NCBI RefSeq assembly: GCF_030811595.1
Contig: NZ_JAUSRB010000002.1
Coordinates: 3,596,001 to 3,660,000 of the forward strand
Origin: Streptosporangium brasiliense
GTDB taxonomy: Bacteria > Actinomycetota > Actinomycetes > Streptosporangiales > Streptosporangiaceae
Reading direction: 5' to 3'
DNA length: 64,000 nucleotides
In this document: positions 8,553-15,994 of the stretch, in pieces
How positions within the stretch are numbered: the first letter of the stretch is position 1
How the letters are laid out: every line of letters starts with the position of its first letter
The notes under the pieces: model-generated
Database searches by the model: none
What the model was told of the DNA's origin: nothing
The model's input: only the letters and a program-made list of their open reading frames with translations
Program-made: the position numbers and the translations under genes

Positions 8553-9304
8553 CCACCCTGACTGACAAGGTCGCCATCGTCACCGGCGGTGCCTCCGGCA
8601 TCGGCCGGGCCACCGCGCTGCTGTTCGCCCGCCAGGGCGCGGCCGTCGTGGTCGCCGACCTCGACGGCCCCGGTGCCGCGGAGGTGGCCGGGGAGATCGA
8701 GGCCGAGGGCGGCAGGGCCGTGCCGGTCACGGCGGACGTGGCCGCTGAGGAGGACTGCGCGCGCGCCGTGCGGACCGCGGTGGAGACCTTCGGCGGCCTG
8801 CACGTGCTGTTCAACAACGCCGGGATCATCCGCCGGACCACCGCCCTGGACATCACGGCCGACGAGTGGGACCGGGTCATGGCGGTCAACGTCCGCTCGG
8901 TCTTCCTCATGTGCAAGCACGCGATCCCCGCCATGAAGGACGGCGGCTCGATCGTGAACACCGGCTCCGGCTGGGGCCTCAAGGGCGGCGGCAACGCCAT
9001 CTCCTACTGCGCCTCCAAGGCCGCCGTGGTCAACATGACCCGCGCCCTGGCCATCGACCACGCCAAGGCCGGCATCCGCGTCAACTCGGTCAACCCCGGC
9101 GACACCGACACCCCGATGCTCCGCGAGGAGGCCCGCCAGCTCTCGGAGGACTGGGCCGCCTTCGCCGCCGACGCCGCCGACCGCCCGATGGGCCGCGCGG
9201 GCAGTCCCGACGAGATCGCCCAGGCCGTCCTCTTCCTGGCGAGTGACGCCGCCAGCTACGTCACCGGCGCGGCCCTGGTCGTCGACGGTGGCGGACTCGC
9301 CTAA
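8549..9304 (+). CDS. Short-chain dehydrogenase/reductase
   Basis: A 251-residue classical SDR. The cofactor motif TGGASGIG is at residues 12-19, followed by an acidic residue after the second strand (VVADLDG), which suggests NAD rather than NADP. NNAG, the catalytic serine of NTGSGWGLKG and the YCASK tetrad segment follow, and the C-terminus ends in the usual YVTGAALVVDGG. All catalytic residues are present. It would oxidise or reduce a hydroxyl or keto group of a sugar, polyol or hydroxy acid. The start ATG at 8549 overlaps the kinase stop. Because it is translationally coupled to the kinase and the GcvP-like pair, it probably acts in the same pathway on the product or precursor of the PLP step. 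Confidence 0.9.
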   Translation: MTTLTDKVAIVTGGASGIGRATALLFARQGAAVVVADLDGPGAAEVAGEIEAEGGRAVPVTADVAAEEDCARAVRTAVETFGGLHVLFNNAGIIRRTTALDITADEWDRVMAVNVRSVFLMCKHAIPAMKDGGSIVNTGSGWGLKGGGNAISYCASKAAVVNMTRALAIDHAKAGIRVNSVNPGDTDTPMLREEARQLSEDWAAFAADAADRPMGRAGSPDEIAQAVLFLASDAASYVTGAALVVDGGGLA

Positions 9305-9341
9305 CCCACCCCCCGAAAACCCCACCCCCAGGAGGCACACC

Positions 9342-10649
9342 GTGTCTTTCCCCATCTCCAAGAAAGCCCTGGCCGCAGCGGCCTTGGCCCTGACCGCCAC
9401 TGTCACCGCCGCCTGCAGCGGGAGCGGCGGCGGCGCGGCCACCGGCGGCCCGGCCGCCGGCGGGAAGGTCACCATCCGGTGGTCGACCTGGGGCTCGGCC
9501 GAGGACGTCGCGCTCTACAAGGGCTTCAACGACGACTTCATGAAGCGCCACCCGAACATCGTGCTGAAGATGGAGACGGTCCCCAAGTACGAGGACTACC
9601 ACCCCAAGCTCCTGACCCAGCTCACCTCCAAGACCGCGCCCGACGTCTTCTTCGTCGGTGACGACAACGTCGGAAAGTTCGTCGCCGCCGGGGTGCTCGC
9701 CCCGCTCAACGACAAGCTCGCCGGCGCGGACAGCAAGAGCAAGCCCGAGGACTTCTTCGACGGCGTCTACGGCGGGGCCAAGAAGGACGGCCAGATCTAC
9801 GGCGTCCCGAACGACACCAACCCCGAGGTGCTCTGGTACGGCAAGAAGGCGCTCAAGGAGGCCGGGATCACCGAGGACCCGGCCGAGCTGAACGCGGCCG
9901 GCAAGTGGACCATGGCCAAATACCTCGAGATGAACGCCAAGCTCAAGGCGGCGGGCAAGGCCGGCTCGATCTTCTGGAACTGGTACGGCTCGACCTACAG
10001 CGTCATCAGCGGTTTCGGCGGCAAGGTCTGGGACGGCGGCAAGTTCGTCGCCACCACCGACCCCAAGTCGCGCGAGGCCCTGCAGACCCTGGCCAAGGGC
10101 TACGCCGACAAGACCTTCCTGTCGGCCGACGTGCTGCCCGCCAGCAACGGCGCCAACACCCAGTTCATCCGGAGCAAGGCCGGGTTCTTCGCCGGCGGCC
10201 GGTGGATGATCGACGTGGTCAAGAAGGGCGGCGACCTGCCCAACTACGACATCGTGCCGTTCCCGTCGGAGACCGGCCAGCCGATGTCCGGCGCGGTCGC
10301 GGCCTCCTACCTGGCGCTCAACAAGGACTCCAAGAACGCCAAGGAGGCCTTCACCTTCCTGACCGAGTTCGTCAGCAAGGAGGGCCAGCTCCTGCGCCTC
10401 AAGAACGGCGGCGCGGTCCCCTCGATCAAGGGAGCCGAGCAGGTCGTGCTGGAGGGCGGCTACCCCGCGCACGCCCAGACCTTCCTGGACGTCCGTGACA
10501 CCGGCTTCGCCAACTACTCCGACGAGGTCGCGGTGCCCGGCCTCACCAAGGACATCAACGACCACCTGCTGAAGGTCTGGACCGGCAAGGTCGCCTTCGA
10601 GCAGGGGATGACCGAGCTCCAGTCCCTCGTCGACGGCAAGATCGGATAG
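9342..10649 (+). CDS. Sugar ABC transporter substrate-binding lipoprotein
   Basis: A 435-residue extracellular solute-binding protein of family 1. A signal peptide with lipobox TAAC places the lipid anchor near residue 25, followed by a Gly/Ser-rich linker. The mature protein starts with VTIRWSTWGSAEDVALYKGF and carries the family segment KTAPDVFFVGDDNVGKF, aromatic sugar-stacking residues (FWNWYGSTY) and the hinge region GGRWMIDVVKKGG. It should capture an oligosaccharide and hand it to the two permeases downstream. GTG at 9342 is the start because GGAGG stands at 9331-9335. No ATPase gene is in the operon, so a shared MsiK-type ATPase encoded elsewhere is likely, as known in actinomycetes. 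Confidence 0.93.
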   Translation: MSFPISKKALAAAALALTATVTAACSGSGGGAATGGPAAGGKVTIRWSTWGSAEDVALYKGFNDDFMKRHPNIVLKMETVPKYEDYHPKLLTQLTSKTAPDVFFVGDDNVGKFVAAGVLAPLNDKLAGADSKSKPEDFFDGVYGGAKKDGQIYGVPNDTNPEVLWYGKKALKEAGITEDPAELNAAGKWTMAKYLEMNAKLKAAGKAGSIFWNWYGSTYSVISGFGGKVWDGGKFVATTDPKSREALQTLAKGYADKTFLSADVLPASNGANTQFIRSKAGFFAGGRWMIDVVKKGGDLPNYDIVPFPSETGQPMSGAVAASYLALNKDSKNAKEAFTFLTEFVSKEGQLLRLKNGGAVPSIKGAEQVVLEGGYPAHAQTFLDVRDTGFANYSDEVAVPGLTKDINDHLLKVWTGKVAFEQGMTELQSLVDGKIG

Positions 10650-10654
10650 CGGCT

Positions 10655-11593
10655 GTGGGCGCCGTCACCTCGGCGCGCCCTGCCGCGAAACCCCGGCCCG
10701 CGCGCGCGACGACGCGCGTGCGGAGCCGGGACGGCTGGTGGGCCGCGCTCTTCCTCGCCCCGCAGGTCCTCGGCCTGCTCGCCTTCCTGGTCCTCCCGCT
10801 CGGGTTCGCGATCGCGCTCGCGTTCATGAAGTGGGACGGGCTCGGCGAGATGTCCTGGGTCGGCTTCGACAACTTCGCCGCCCAGCTCTCCGACCCCGAC
10901 TTCGGCACGGCCGTCTGGAACACCGTCAAGCTCGCCGTCCTGACCGTCCCGGTGGGCCTGGCGCTCGCGCTGCTCGTCGCGATCGCGCTGAACAACGTCA
11001 GGGGCAAGACCTTCTACCGGGTCGTCTACTTCCTGCCGGTGGTCACCAGCTCGGTCGCGGTGGCCGTGATGTGGCAGGTCATCCTGGCCAGCGGCGACTA
11101 CGGCGTGCTCAACAGCACCGTCCACGACTGGTTCGGGATCACCTTGCCCAACTGGCTGGACGACCCGGGCTGGGTCATCGTGGCCATCGCGGTCGTGACC
11201 GTCTGGTCCTCGCTCGGCCTCAACGTCGTGATCTTCCTGGCCGGGCTGCAGACCATCCCGCCGTCGCTGACGGAGGCCGCCCGCATCGACGGTGCCGGCC
11301 CGGTCCGGATCTTCCGGTCGGTGACGCTGCCGATGATCTCCCCGACCATCTTCTTCTCCACCGTGGTCGCGGTGATCAGCTCCTTCCAGGCGTTCGACCA
11401 GATCTACGTGCTGGTCAACCCCGACCACAACGACGGCGCCCGCACGATCGTCTACCAGGTCTACGACCTGGGCTTCAAGGACTTCGAGTTCGGCATGAGC
11501 AGCGCCGCCGCGCTGATCCTGCTGGCGCTGACGCTGCTCGTCACCCTCGTCCAGTTCGGAGTGCAGAAGCGCTTCGTCCACTACGACTCCTAA
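10655..11593 (+). CDS. Sugar ABC transporter permease, MalF type
   Basis: A 312-residue integral membrane protein with six predicted transmembrane segments, the first at about residues 30-52 and the last near 280-300. The ATPase-contacting EAA loop is visible as LTEAARIDGAGPVRIFRSVTLPMISP. The N-terminus is Arg/Ala-rich and cytoplasmic. It begins with GTG five bases after the binding-protein stop, which indicates co-translation, and is followed within 12 bases by the second permease. Together they form the channel of a carbohydrate importer of the CUT1 class, which takes di- and oligosaccharides. Confidence 0.92.
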   Translation: MGAVTSARPAAKPRPARATTRVRSRDGWWAALFLAPQVLGLLAFLVLPLGFAIALAFMKWDGLGEMSWVGFDNFAAQLSDPDFGTAVWNTVKLAVLTVPVGLALALLVAIALNNVRGKTFYRVVYFLPVVTSSVAVAVMWQVILASGDYGVLNSTVHDWFGITLPNWLDDPGWVIVAIAVVTVWSSLGLNVVIFLAGLQTIPPSLTEAARIDGAGPVRIFRSVTLPMISPTIFFSTVVAVISSFQAFDQIYVLVNPDHNDGARTIVYQVYDLGFKDFEFGMSSAAALILLALTLLVTLVQFGVQKRFVHYDS

Positions 11594-11605
11594 GGGGAGG
11601 CGTCG

Positions 11606-12466
11606 ATGGCTGTGATCCCCGGACCCTCCCGCGTCCCCGTCCCTCGCCGGCTGGGCCAGGTCGCCCTGCACGCCGCGCTCGCCGCCGGCGGGCTGGTGAT
11701 GCTGTTCCCGTTCGTCTGGATGCTGCTGACGTCGTTCAAGGGCGCGCACCAGATGATCAATTCGCCGCTCGACTGGCTGCCCGCCCCCTGGCGGGCGCAG
11801 AACTATCCCGACGCGTTCGGCGCGCTGCCCTTCGCCCAGGCCTACTGGAACAGCTTCTACATCGCGGTCGTCAACGTGGTCCTCACCCTGGTCACCTCCG
11901 CGATGGCCGCCTACGCCTTCGCCAGGATCCGCTTCCGCGGCTCCGGCCTGCTGTTCGGCCTGTTCCTGGCGACCCAGATGGTGCCGCAGCAGGTGATCAT
12001 CGTCCCGCTCTACCTGATGCTGTCGAAGCTGGGCTGGATCGACTCCCACCTGGCGCTGATCGTGCCCGGCTTCGTCAATCCCTTCGCGGTCTTCCTGCTG
12101 CGGCAGTTCATCCGGGCGGTCCCGATCGAGCTGGAGGAGGCCGCCCGCCTCGACGGTGCCGGCCGCTGGACGATCTTCTGGCGGGTCGTGCTGCCCAACG
12201 TCAGGCCCGGCATGGGCGCGCTCGGCATCATCGTCTTCCTGGCGAGCTGGAACAGCTTCTTCTTCCCGCTGATCTTCCTGAACTCGCCTGAGCTGGCCAC
12301 CGTGCCGCTGCTGGTCAGCCAGTTCGCCGGGCAGCACGGCGCCACCGACTACAACCTCATCCTCGCCGCCTCGGCCATCTCGGTCATCCCGATGATGATC
12401 GCCTTCCTGATCGGCCAGCGGCGCATCCTCAACAGCATGGCCATGTCCGGCCTGGGAGGACGCTGA
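11606..12466 (+). CDS. Sugar ABC transporter permease, MalG type
   Basis: A 286-residue membrane protein with about six transmembrane helices. It contains the EAA motif ELEEAARLDGAGRWTIFWRVVLP and the family start WMLLTSFKGAHQM. The ATG at 11606 has AAGGGGAGG upstream. It is the second half of the CUT1 importer channel. It ends two bases before the glycosidase gene, so uptake and hydrolysis are on one transcript. Confidence 0.92.
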   Translation: MAVIPGPSRVPVPRRLGQVALHAALAAGGLVMLFPFVWMLLTSFKGAHQMINSPLDWLPAPWRAQNYPDAFGALPFAQAYWNSFYIAVVNVVLTLVTSAMAAYAFARIRFRGSGLLFGLFLATQMVPQQVIIVPLYLMLSKLGWIDSHLALIVPGFVNPFAVFLLRQFIRAVPIELEEAARLDGAGRWTIFWRVVLPNVRPGMGALGIIVFLASWNSFFFPLIFLNSPELATVPLLVSQFAGQHGATDYNLILAASAISVIPMMIAFLIGQRRILNSMAMSGLGGR

Positions 12467-12468
12467 CA

Positions 12469-14262
12469 ATGCTCGACCTTCGCGAGCGGCCCTTCACCGA
12501 GCGCGGCTCCCGGCTGCTGGTGATGGCCGCCGATGACGGCTCGCTCTGGATCGCCCGCGCCGAGTACGAGACACGGCTGTCGGAGACGACCGTGCTCACC
12601 GGTCTGCGGGTGTTCTCCGGCGGTGCGGAGCTGCCCGTACGGCAGGCGCGCGCCGACCGCATCTCCTTCGAGGGAGGCGTGGACCTGGTCTTCGCCGACG
12701 CCGAGACGCTGGTGCTGACCGGTTCGGGGGCCCGCGCGGTCTGGGACGGCGGCGCGGTGGAGATCGACGGAGCCCGCGTGCTGGTGGGGGAGGCGCGCCC
12801 GTACGACGGCGCCGCCCTGCTGGAGAGCGCCGCGCGTCGCTGGCGGGAGTGGTCCGGCCGGATGCCGGCCGTGCCGGAGGGGCTGCGGGAGCGGGCCGAG
12901 CAGGCGTGGTGGACGCTCGGCGTGAACCTGCTGCCCATCGGCTCCGCGGGCGGCCGGGAGGGCGTTGTCCCATCCAAGTACGGATATGTCGGCATCTGGA
13001 ACTGGGACTCCTACTTCCACGCCGTCGCCCTGCGCCACGCCGATCCCGAGCTGGCCCGTGACCAGATCCGCATCCTGCTCGACCACCAGCGTCCCGACGG
13101 CCTCATCCCCGACGTGGTCCACGACCTGGGCGTGCTCGCCGAGACCACCGACCTGCCCCGCTCCGACCACATCCGCCTGGCCCAGCACGTCGGCCAGGCG
13201 GGCGGGGAGGGCTCCGACGGGGCCGGAGATCCCGCTCGGCCGGCCGACGGAGCCGAGCCGGCCGACGGGGCACGGGGGGAGGAGCCGGAGCGTCCGGAAG
13301 GGGCCGCCGAGCCGATCGGCGGCGTCGTCCCGGTCACCAAGCCCCCGCTGACGGCCTGGGCCGTCTGGAAGATCCACGAGGTGGCCCCGGACCTGGACTT
13401 CCTCGCCGAGGTCTACGGGCCGATCGCCCGCTCGCACGAGTGGTGGCTGACCGTCTCCGACCCCGACGGCGACGGGCTGGCCGAATATCTCCATCCCTAC
13501 TCGTCAGGTCTGGACGACAGCCCGATCTGGGACCACGGTCCCCGGGCCGAACCCCCGGACCTCAACTCCTACCTGGCCCTGCAGGCCGACCGGCTGGGCG
13601 ACATCGCCGAGGCGCTGGGCCGTACCGGGGAGGCGCGGCTCTGGCGGGAGCGGGCGGCCGAGCACGTCGAGCTGCTGGTGGCCAGGCGCTGGAACGGCAG
13701 CCGCTTCGTGACCCTGTCGAAGGCGGCCCGCCGTACGGCGGCGCCGTCAGCGGAGGTCGCCGCGGAGGCGGGGACCCCGGAGAGGTCCGGCGGACAGGTC
13801 CGCGCGCCGGGGAACGCCGCCGGTGACGCCGGGGCGGCGGGGGCACGGGCGGGCGAGGTGGAGGTGGCCACCCGGACCCCGCTGGAGCTGATGCCGCTGT
13901 TCACCGGCCGCCTCCCCGAGGAGATCGCCGGGCGGCTGGTGGCCGACCTGCTCTCCCCGGCTTTCTGGGCCGAGCGCCCGGTGCCCACGGTCGCCTTCGA
14001 CGACCCGGCCTTCGACCCCGACGCCATGTGGCGCGGCCCGGTCTGGCTCAACGTCAACTACCTGTTGATCGAGGGTCTGCGCCGCTCGGGCCACGCCGAG
14101 GTCGCCGACGAGCTGACCAGGCGGACCCTGGAGATGGTGAACGCCGGTGGCGGCCTGTACGAATACTGGAACCCGCTCACCGGCGCCCGCGCGGCCCGCG
14201 CGACCAGCGGCTTCGGCTGGTCCTCCGCCCTCTTCCTCGACCTGGCCGCCGCTCAGGCGTGA
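12469..14262 (+). CDS. GH63/MGH-like (alpha/alpha)6-barrel glycosidase
   Basis: A 597-residue intracellular glycosidase. An N-terminal beta region (about 1-120) precedes a catalytic (alpha/alpha)6 barrel with motifs of the GH63/GH37-like group: GIWNWDSYF, SGLDDSPIWDHG (candidate acid D349 or D350), MWRGPVWLNVNYLLIEGL and LYEYWNPLTG with candidate base E565. These enzymes cut alpha-glucosidic or related linkages by inversion. Two low-complexity Gly/Ala/Glu/Pro insertions, at about 244-282 and 424-465, are not typical and probably form surface loops. It ends the operon. The last 33 bases, including the stop codon, are repeated exactly at 14851-14883 beyond a toxin-antitoxin cassette. Exact substrate is unknown. 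Confidence 0.85.
   Translation: MLDLRERPFTERGSRLLVMAADDGSLWIARAEYETRLSETTVLTGLRVFSGGAELPVRQARADRISFEGGVDLVFADAETLVLTGSGARAVWDGGAVEIDGARVLVGEARPYDGAALLESAARRWREWSGRMPAVPEGLRERAEQAWWTLGVNLLPIGSAGGREGVVPSKYGYVGIWNWDSYFHAVALRHADPELARDQIRILLDHQRPDGLIPDVVHDLGVLAETTDLPRSDHIRLAQHVGQAGGEGSDGAGDPARPADGAEPADGARGEEPERPEGAAEPIGGVVPVTKPPLTAWAVWKIHEVAPDLDFLAEVYGPIARSHEWWLTVSDPDGDGLAEYLHPYSSGLDDSPIWDHGPRAEPPDLNSYLALQADRLGDIAEALGRTGEARLWRERAAEHVELLVARRWNGSRFVTLSKAARRTAAPSAEVAAEAGTPERSGGQVRAPGNAAGDAGAAGARAGEVEVATRTPLELMPLFTGRLPEEIAGRLVADLLSPAFWAERPVPTVAFDDPAFDPDAMWRGPVWLNVNYLLIEGLRRSGHAEVADELTRRTLEMVNAGGGLYEYWNPLTGARAARATSGFGWSSALFLDLAAAQA
14230..14262 (+). repeat. 33-bp direct repeat, left copy (end of the glycosidase gene)
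   Basis: This exact 33-base sequence, starting CTCTTCCTCGACCTGG and ending with the stop codon TGA, recurs at 14851-14883. The distance between copies is 621 bases, and the toxin-antitoxin cassette lies between them. The repeat reads as the C-terminus LFLDLAAAQA of the glycosidase. Confidence 0.97.
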
Positions 14263-14298
14263 CCGGCCGCGTATGACAATTCGAGTTACATTGGCGGC

Positions 14299-14529
14299 AT
14301 GACGACGGTCACGGTGCGTCTCGATGACAAGACGCGCAGAGAGCTCGAGCAGGTTGCCGAGGAGATGGGCGAGTCGATCTCGGAGGTCGTCCGCAAGGCC
14401 ATCCACCTCGCGTGGTTCACCACCATGCAGGAGCGGATGCGGAAGGAGTCGGCCGAGATCGCCAGCGATCCCGCCGAGCGGGAAGAGGCCGAGCGGATCA
14501 GGGAGTGGGCCCGCTACCTTGCTTCGTAA
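14299..14529 (+). CDS. CopG-type ribbon-helix-helix antitoxin
   Basis: A 76-residue protein. The N-terminal ribbon MTTVTVRLDDKTRRELEQVA and helices EEMGESISEVVRKAIHLA form a ribbon-helix-helix DNA-binding domain. The charged C-terminal tail (about 50-76) would wrap the toxin. It is followed, with overlap at the stop, by a MazF-type toxin frame, so this is the antitoxin of a type II pair, normally both neutralising the toxin and repressing the operon. The ATG at 14299 has only a weak ribosome site; a short AT-richer stretch just upstream (14275-14290) is the probable promoter. Codon use is less GC3-biased than the flanking genes. The pair lies between 33-bp direct repeats, which suggests insertion as a unit. 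Confidence 0.85.
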   Translation: MTTVTVRLDDKTRRELEQVAEEMGESISEVVRKAIHLAWFTTMQERMRKESAEIASDPAEREEAERIREWARYLAS

Positions 14530-14837
14530 GGGGTCCATCTTCCATGTGACTCTTCCCCCTCGCTCTCAGGACCACACCCAGCAGGGACGGCGATACGCGG
14601 TCGTGGTGACCGCCACGAGTTTCATCGGGTCGGTCGTGACGGTGGCGCCCACGTCCACCTCCGCCCGGGCGAGCTTGACTCGCCCGGGCGGAGGTCGACG
14701 GCCGCAAATGCCGGATCCTGCTTGAGCAGATGCTGGCGGTGGACATCGCCAAGCTCACGCAGTGGGTGGGAATTCTGGAGGACGACGAGCTGGACGCGCT
14801 GGACGACGCGTTGAGGCTCTATCACGGACTCCTGTGA
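14519..14837 (+). pseudogene. MazF/PemK-type toxin with a frameshift in a perfect hairpin
   Basis: Translation from TTG 14519, overlapping the antitoxin stop, gives LLRKGSIFHVTLPPRSQ, QQGRRYAVVVTATSFIGS and VVTVAPTSTSARAS, matching the first half of MazF endoribonucleases. The second half, EVDGRKCRILLEQM to GILEDDELDALDDALRLYHGLL, is in the +1 frame and ends at TGA 14835. The frame change falls in a perfect 17-bp inverted repeat (14657-14695); dropping one base in its five-base loop would restore a toxin of about 105 residues, the family length. As written the protein leaves its frame after residue 52 and stops at 14725, so it should be inactive. A sequencing error at the hairpin or a programmed frameshift are alternatives. 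Confidence 0.75.
14657..14695. repeat. Perfect 17-bp inverted repeat with 5-base loop inside the toxin gene
   Basis: Arms at 14657-14673 (ACCTCCGCCCGGGCGAG) and 14679-14695 are exactly complementary; the loop is CTTGA. The stem is very GC-rich, has no following U-run, and coincides with the point where the MazF frame shifts. Confidence 0.95.
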
Positions 14838-14850
14838 TCTCCGCCCGTGT

Positions 14851-14883
14851 CTCTTCCTCGACCTGGCCGCCGCTCAGGCGTGA
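14851..14883 (+). repeat. 33-bp direct repeat, right copy (overlaps the pirin stop)
   Basis: Identical to 14230-14262. Its last ten bases also encode the end of the convergent pirin gene, whose stop codon is at 14874-14876. Removing one repeat plus the DNA between the copies would leave the glycosidase and pirin genes convergent and overlapping at their 3' ends, with both reading frames intact. Confidence 0.97.
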
Positions 14884-15860
14884 GCGGCGGGGATGGTGCC
14901 CAGGCGGCCGGCCTGGTAGTCCTCGAAGGCCTTGACCAGCTCCTCCTGGGTGTTCATCACGAACGGGCCGTAGTGCGCGACCGGCTCGCCGATCGGGCGG
15001 CCGCCCAGCACGATGACCTCCAGGTTGGGGCTGCGGCTCTCCTGGGTCGCCGACGCCGAGACGGTGATGGTCTCACCGTCGGTGCCGAGGCCCGGCAGGG
15101 TGCCGAAGCCGTCGAAGACCGCCAGCTGGCCCGACTCGATGGGCTGCCGGTCGGCGCCGACCGAGCCCCGTCCGGACAGGACGTAGGCGAGGGCGTTGAA
15201 GTCCTTGCGCCAGGGCAGCGTGAGGCGGGAGCCGGGGCTGAGGGAGGCGTGCAGCAGGGTGATCGGCGTCCTGGTGCTGCCGGGGCCGGTGAAGCCGCCG
15301 ACCTCGCCGGCGATCAGGCGGACCAGCGCCCCGCCGTCGTGGCTGCTGAGCAGGACGACGTTGGACCTGCCGATGTCCTGATAGTTGGGCGCGACCATCT
15401 TCTGGCTGCCCGGCAGGTTGACCCAGAGCTGGATGCCGTGGAACAGGCCGCCCTTGGCGACCAGCCACTCCGGGGGAGCCTCCTTGTGCAGGATGCCCCC
15501 GCCGGCGGTCATCCACTGCGTGTCGCCGTCGGAGATCGTGCCGCCGCCGCCATGGGAGTCGGCGTGGTCCATCACGCCGTCGATCATGTAGGTGACGGTC
15601 TCGAAGCCCCGGTGCGGGTGCCAGGGAGTGCCCTTGGGCTCGCCCGGCGCGTACTCCACCTCGCCCATCTGGTCCATCATGATGAACGGGTCGAGATACT
15701 GGGGCTTGATCGTCGCCAGCGCCTTGCGCACCGGGAAGCCCTCGCCCTCGAATCCGCTGGGCGCGGTGGTCACGGCCAGCACCTCGCGCTCGCGCACGGC
15801 GTCGAGCGGCTGGGTCAGCCGGGGCAGGGTCAACGGGTTCTCTACGGTCACGGCGGGCAT
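14874..15860 (-). CDS. Pirin family protein (cupin, possible quercetinase)
   Basis: A 328-residue bicupin. The N-terminal cupin holds the metal-site motif HPHRGFETVTYMIDG, a second histidine in GVMDHADSHGG and the glutamate of AGGGILHKEAPPEW, which together bind Fe or a similar metal. The C-terminal cupin (about 190-300) carries TLLHASLSPGSRLTLP and YVLSGRGSVG. Some pirins have quercetin 2,3-dioxygenase activity, others act as redox co-regulators; sequence alone does not decide. The start ATG at 15860 is preceded by AAGGAG. The upstream region holds overlapping MarR-type dyads (15892-15914), so control by a MarR protein is likely. The stop lies in the right copy of the 33-bp repeat. Confidence 0.9.
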   Translation of the reverse strand: MPAVTVENPLTLPRLTQPLDAVREREVLAVTTAPSGFEGEGFPVRKALATIKPQYLDPFIMMDQMGEVEYAPGEPKGTPWHPHRGFETVTYMIDGVMDHADSHGGGGTISDGDTQWMTAGGGILHKEAPPEWLVAKGGLFHGIQLWVNLPGSQKMVAPNYQDIGRSNVVLLSSHDGGALVRLIAGEVGGFTGPGSTRTPITLLHASLSPGSRLTLPWRKDFNALAYVLSGRGSVGADRQPIESGQLAVFDGFGTLPGLGTDGETITVSASATQESRSPNLEVIVLGGRPIGEPVAHYGPFVMNTQEELVKAFEDYQAGRLGTIPAAHA

Positions 15861-15891
15861 GTCGGGCTCCTTCCTGCGAGATTCGCTGGTA

Positions 15892-15914
15892 TCAACTCAG
15901 TTGATTCTTCAACT
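15892..15914. promoter_or_regulatory. Overlapping dyads upstream of pirin, MarR-type operator
   Basis: TCAACT-C-AGTTGA (15892-15904) and AGTTGA-TTCT-TCAACT (15899-15914) are two perfect inverted repeats sharing a half-site, 32-54 bases before the pirin ATG. The AGTTGA/TCAACT half-sites and the AT-rich centre are typical of MarR family operators. Confidence 0.55.
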
Positions 15915-15927
15915 ATTCCGCAGGGGA

Positions 15928-15960
15928 CGAGGCCGTGGCGCGGAGCGCGCCACGGCCTCG
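15928..15960 (-). terminator. Strong hairpin terminator behind the serine hydrolase gene
   Basis: A perfect 15-bp stem (CGAGGCCGTGGCGCG at 15928-15942, complement at 15946-15960) with loop GAG lies 34 bases after the stop of the serine hydrolase. There is no U-run, as is common for actinomycete terminators. It also insulates the pirin promoter. Confidence 0.7.
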
Positions 15961-15994
15961 GAGCCGGCCGGGTCAGGCCCCGGCGGTCACCGGA

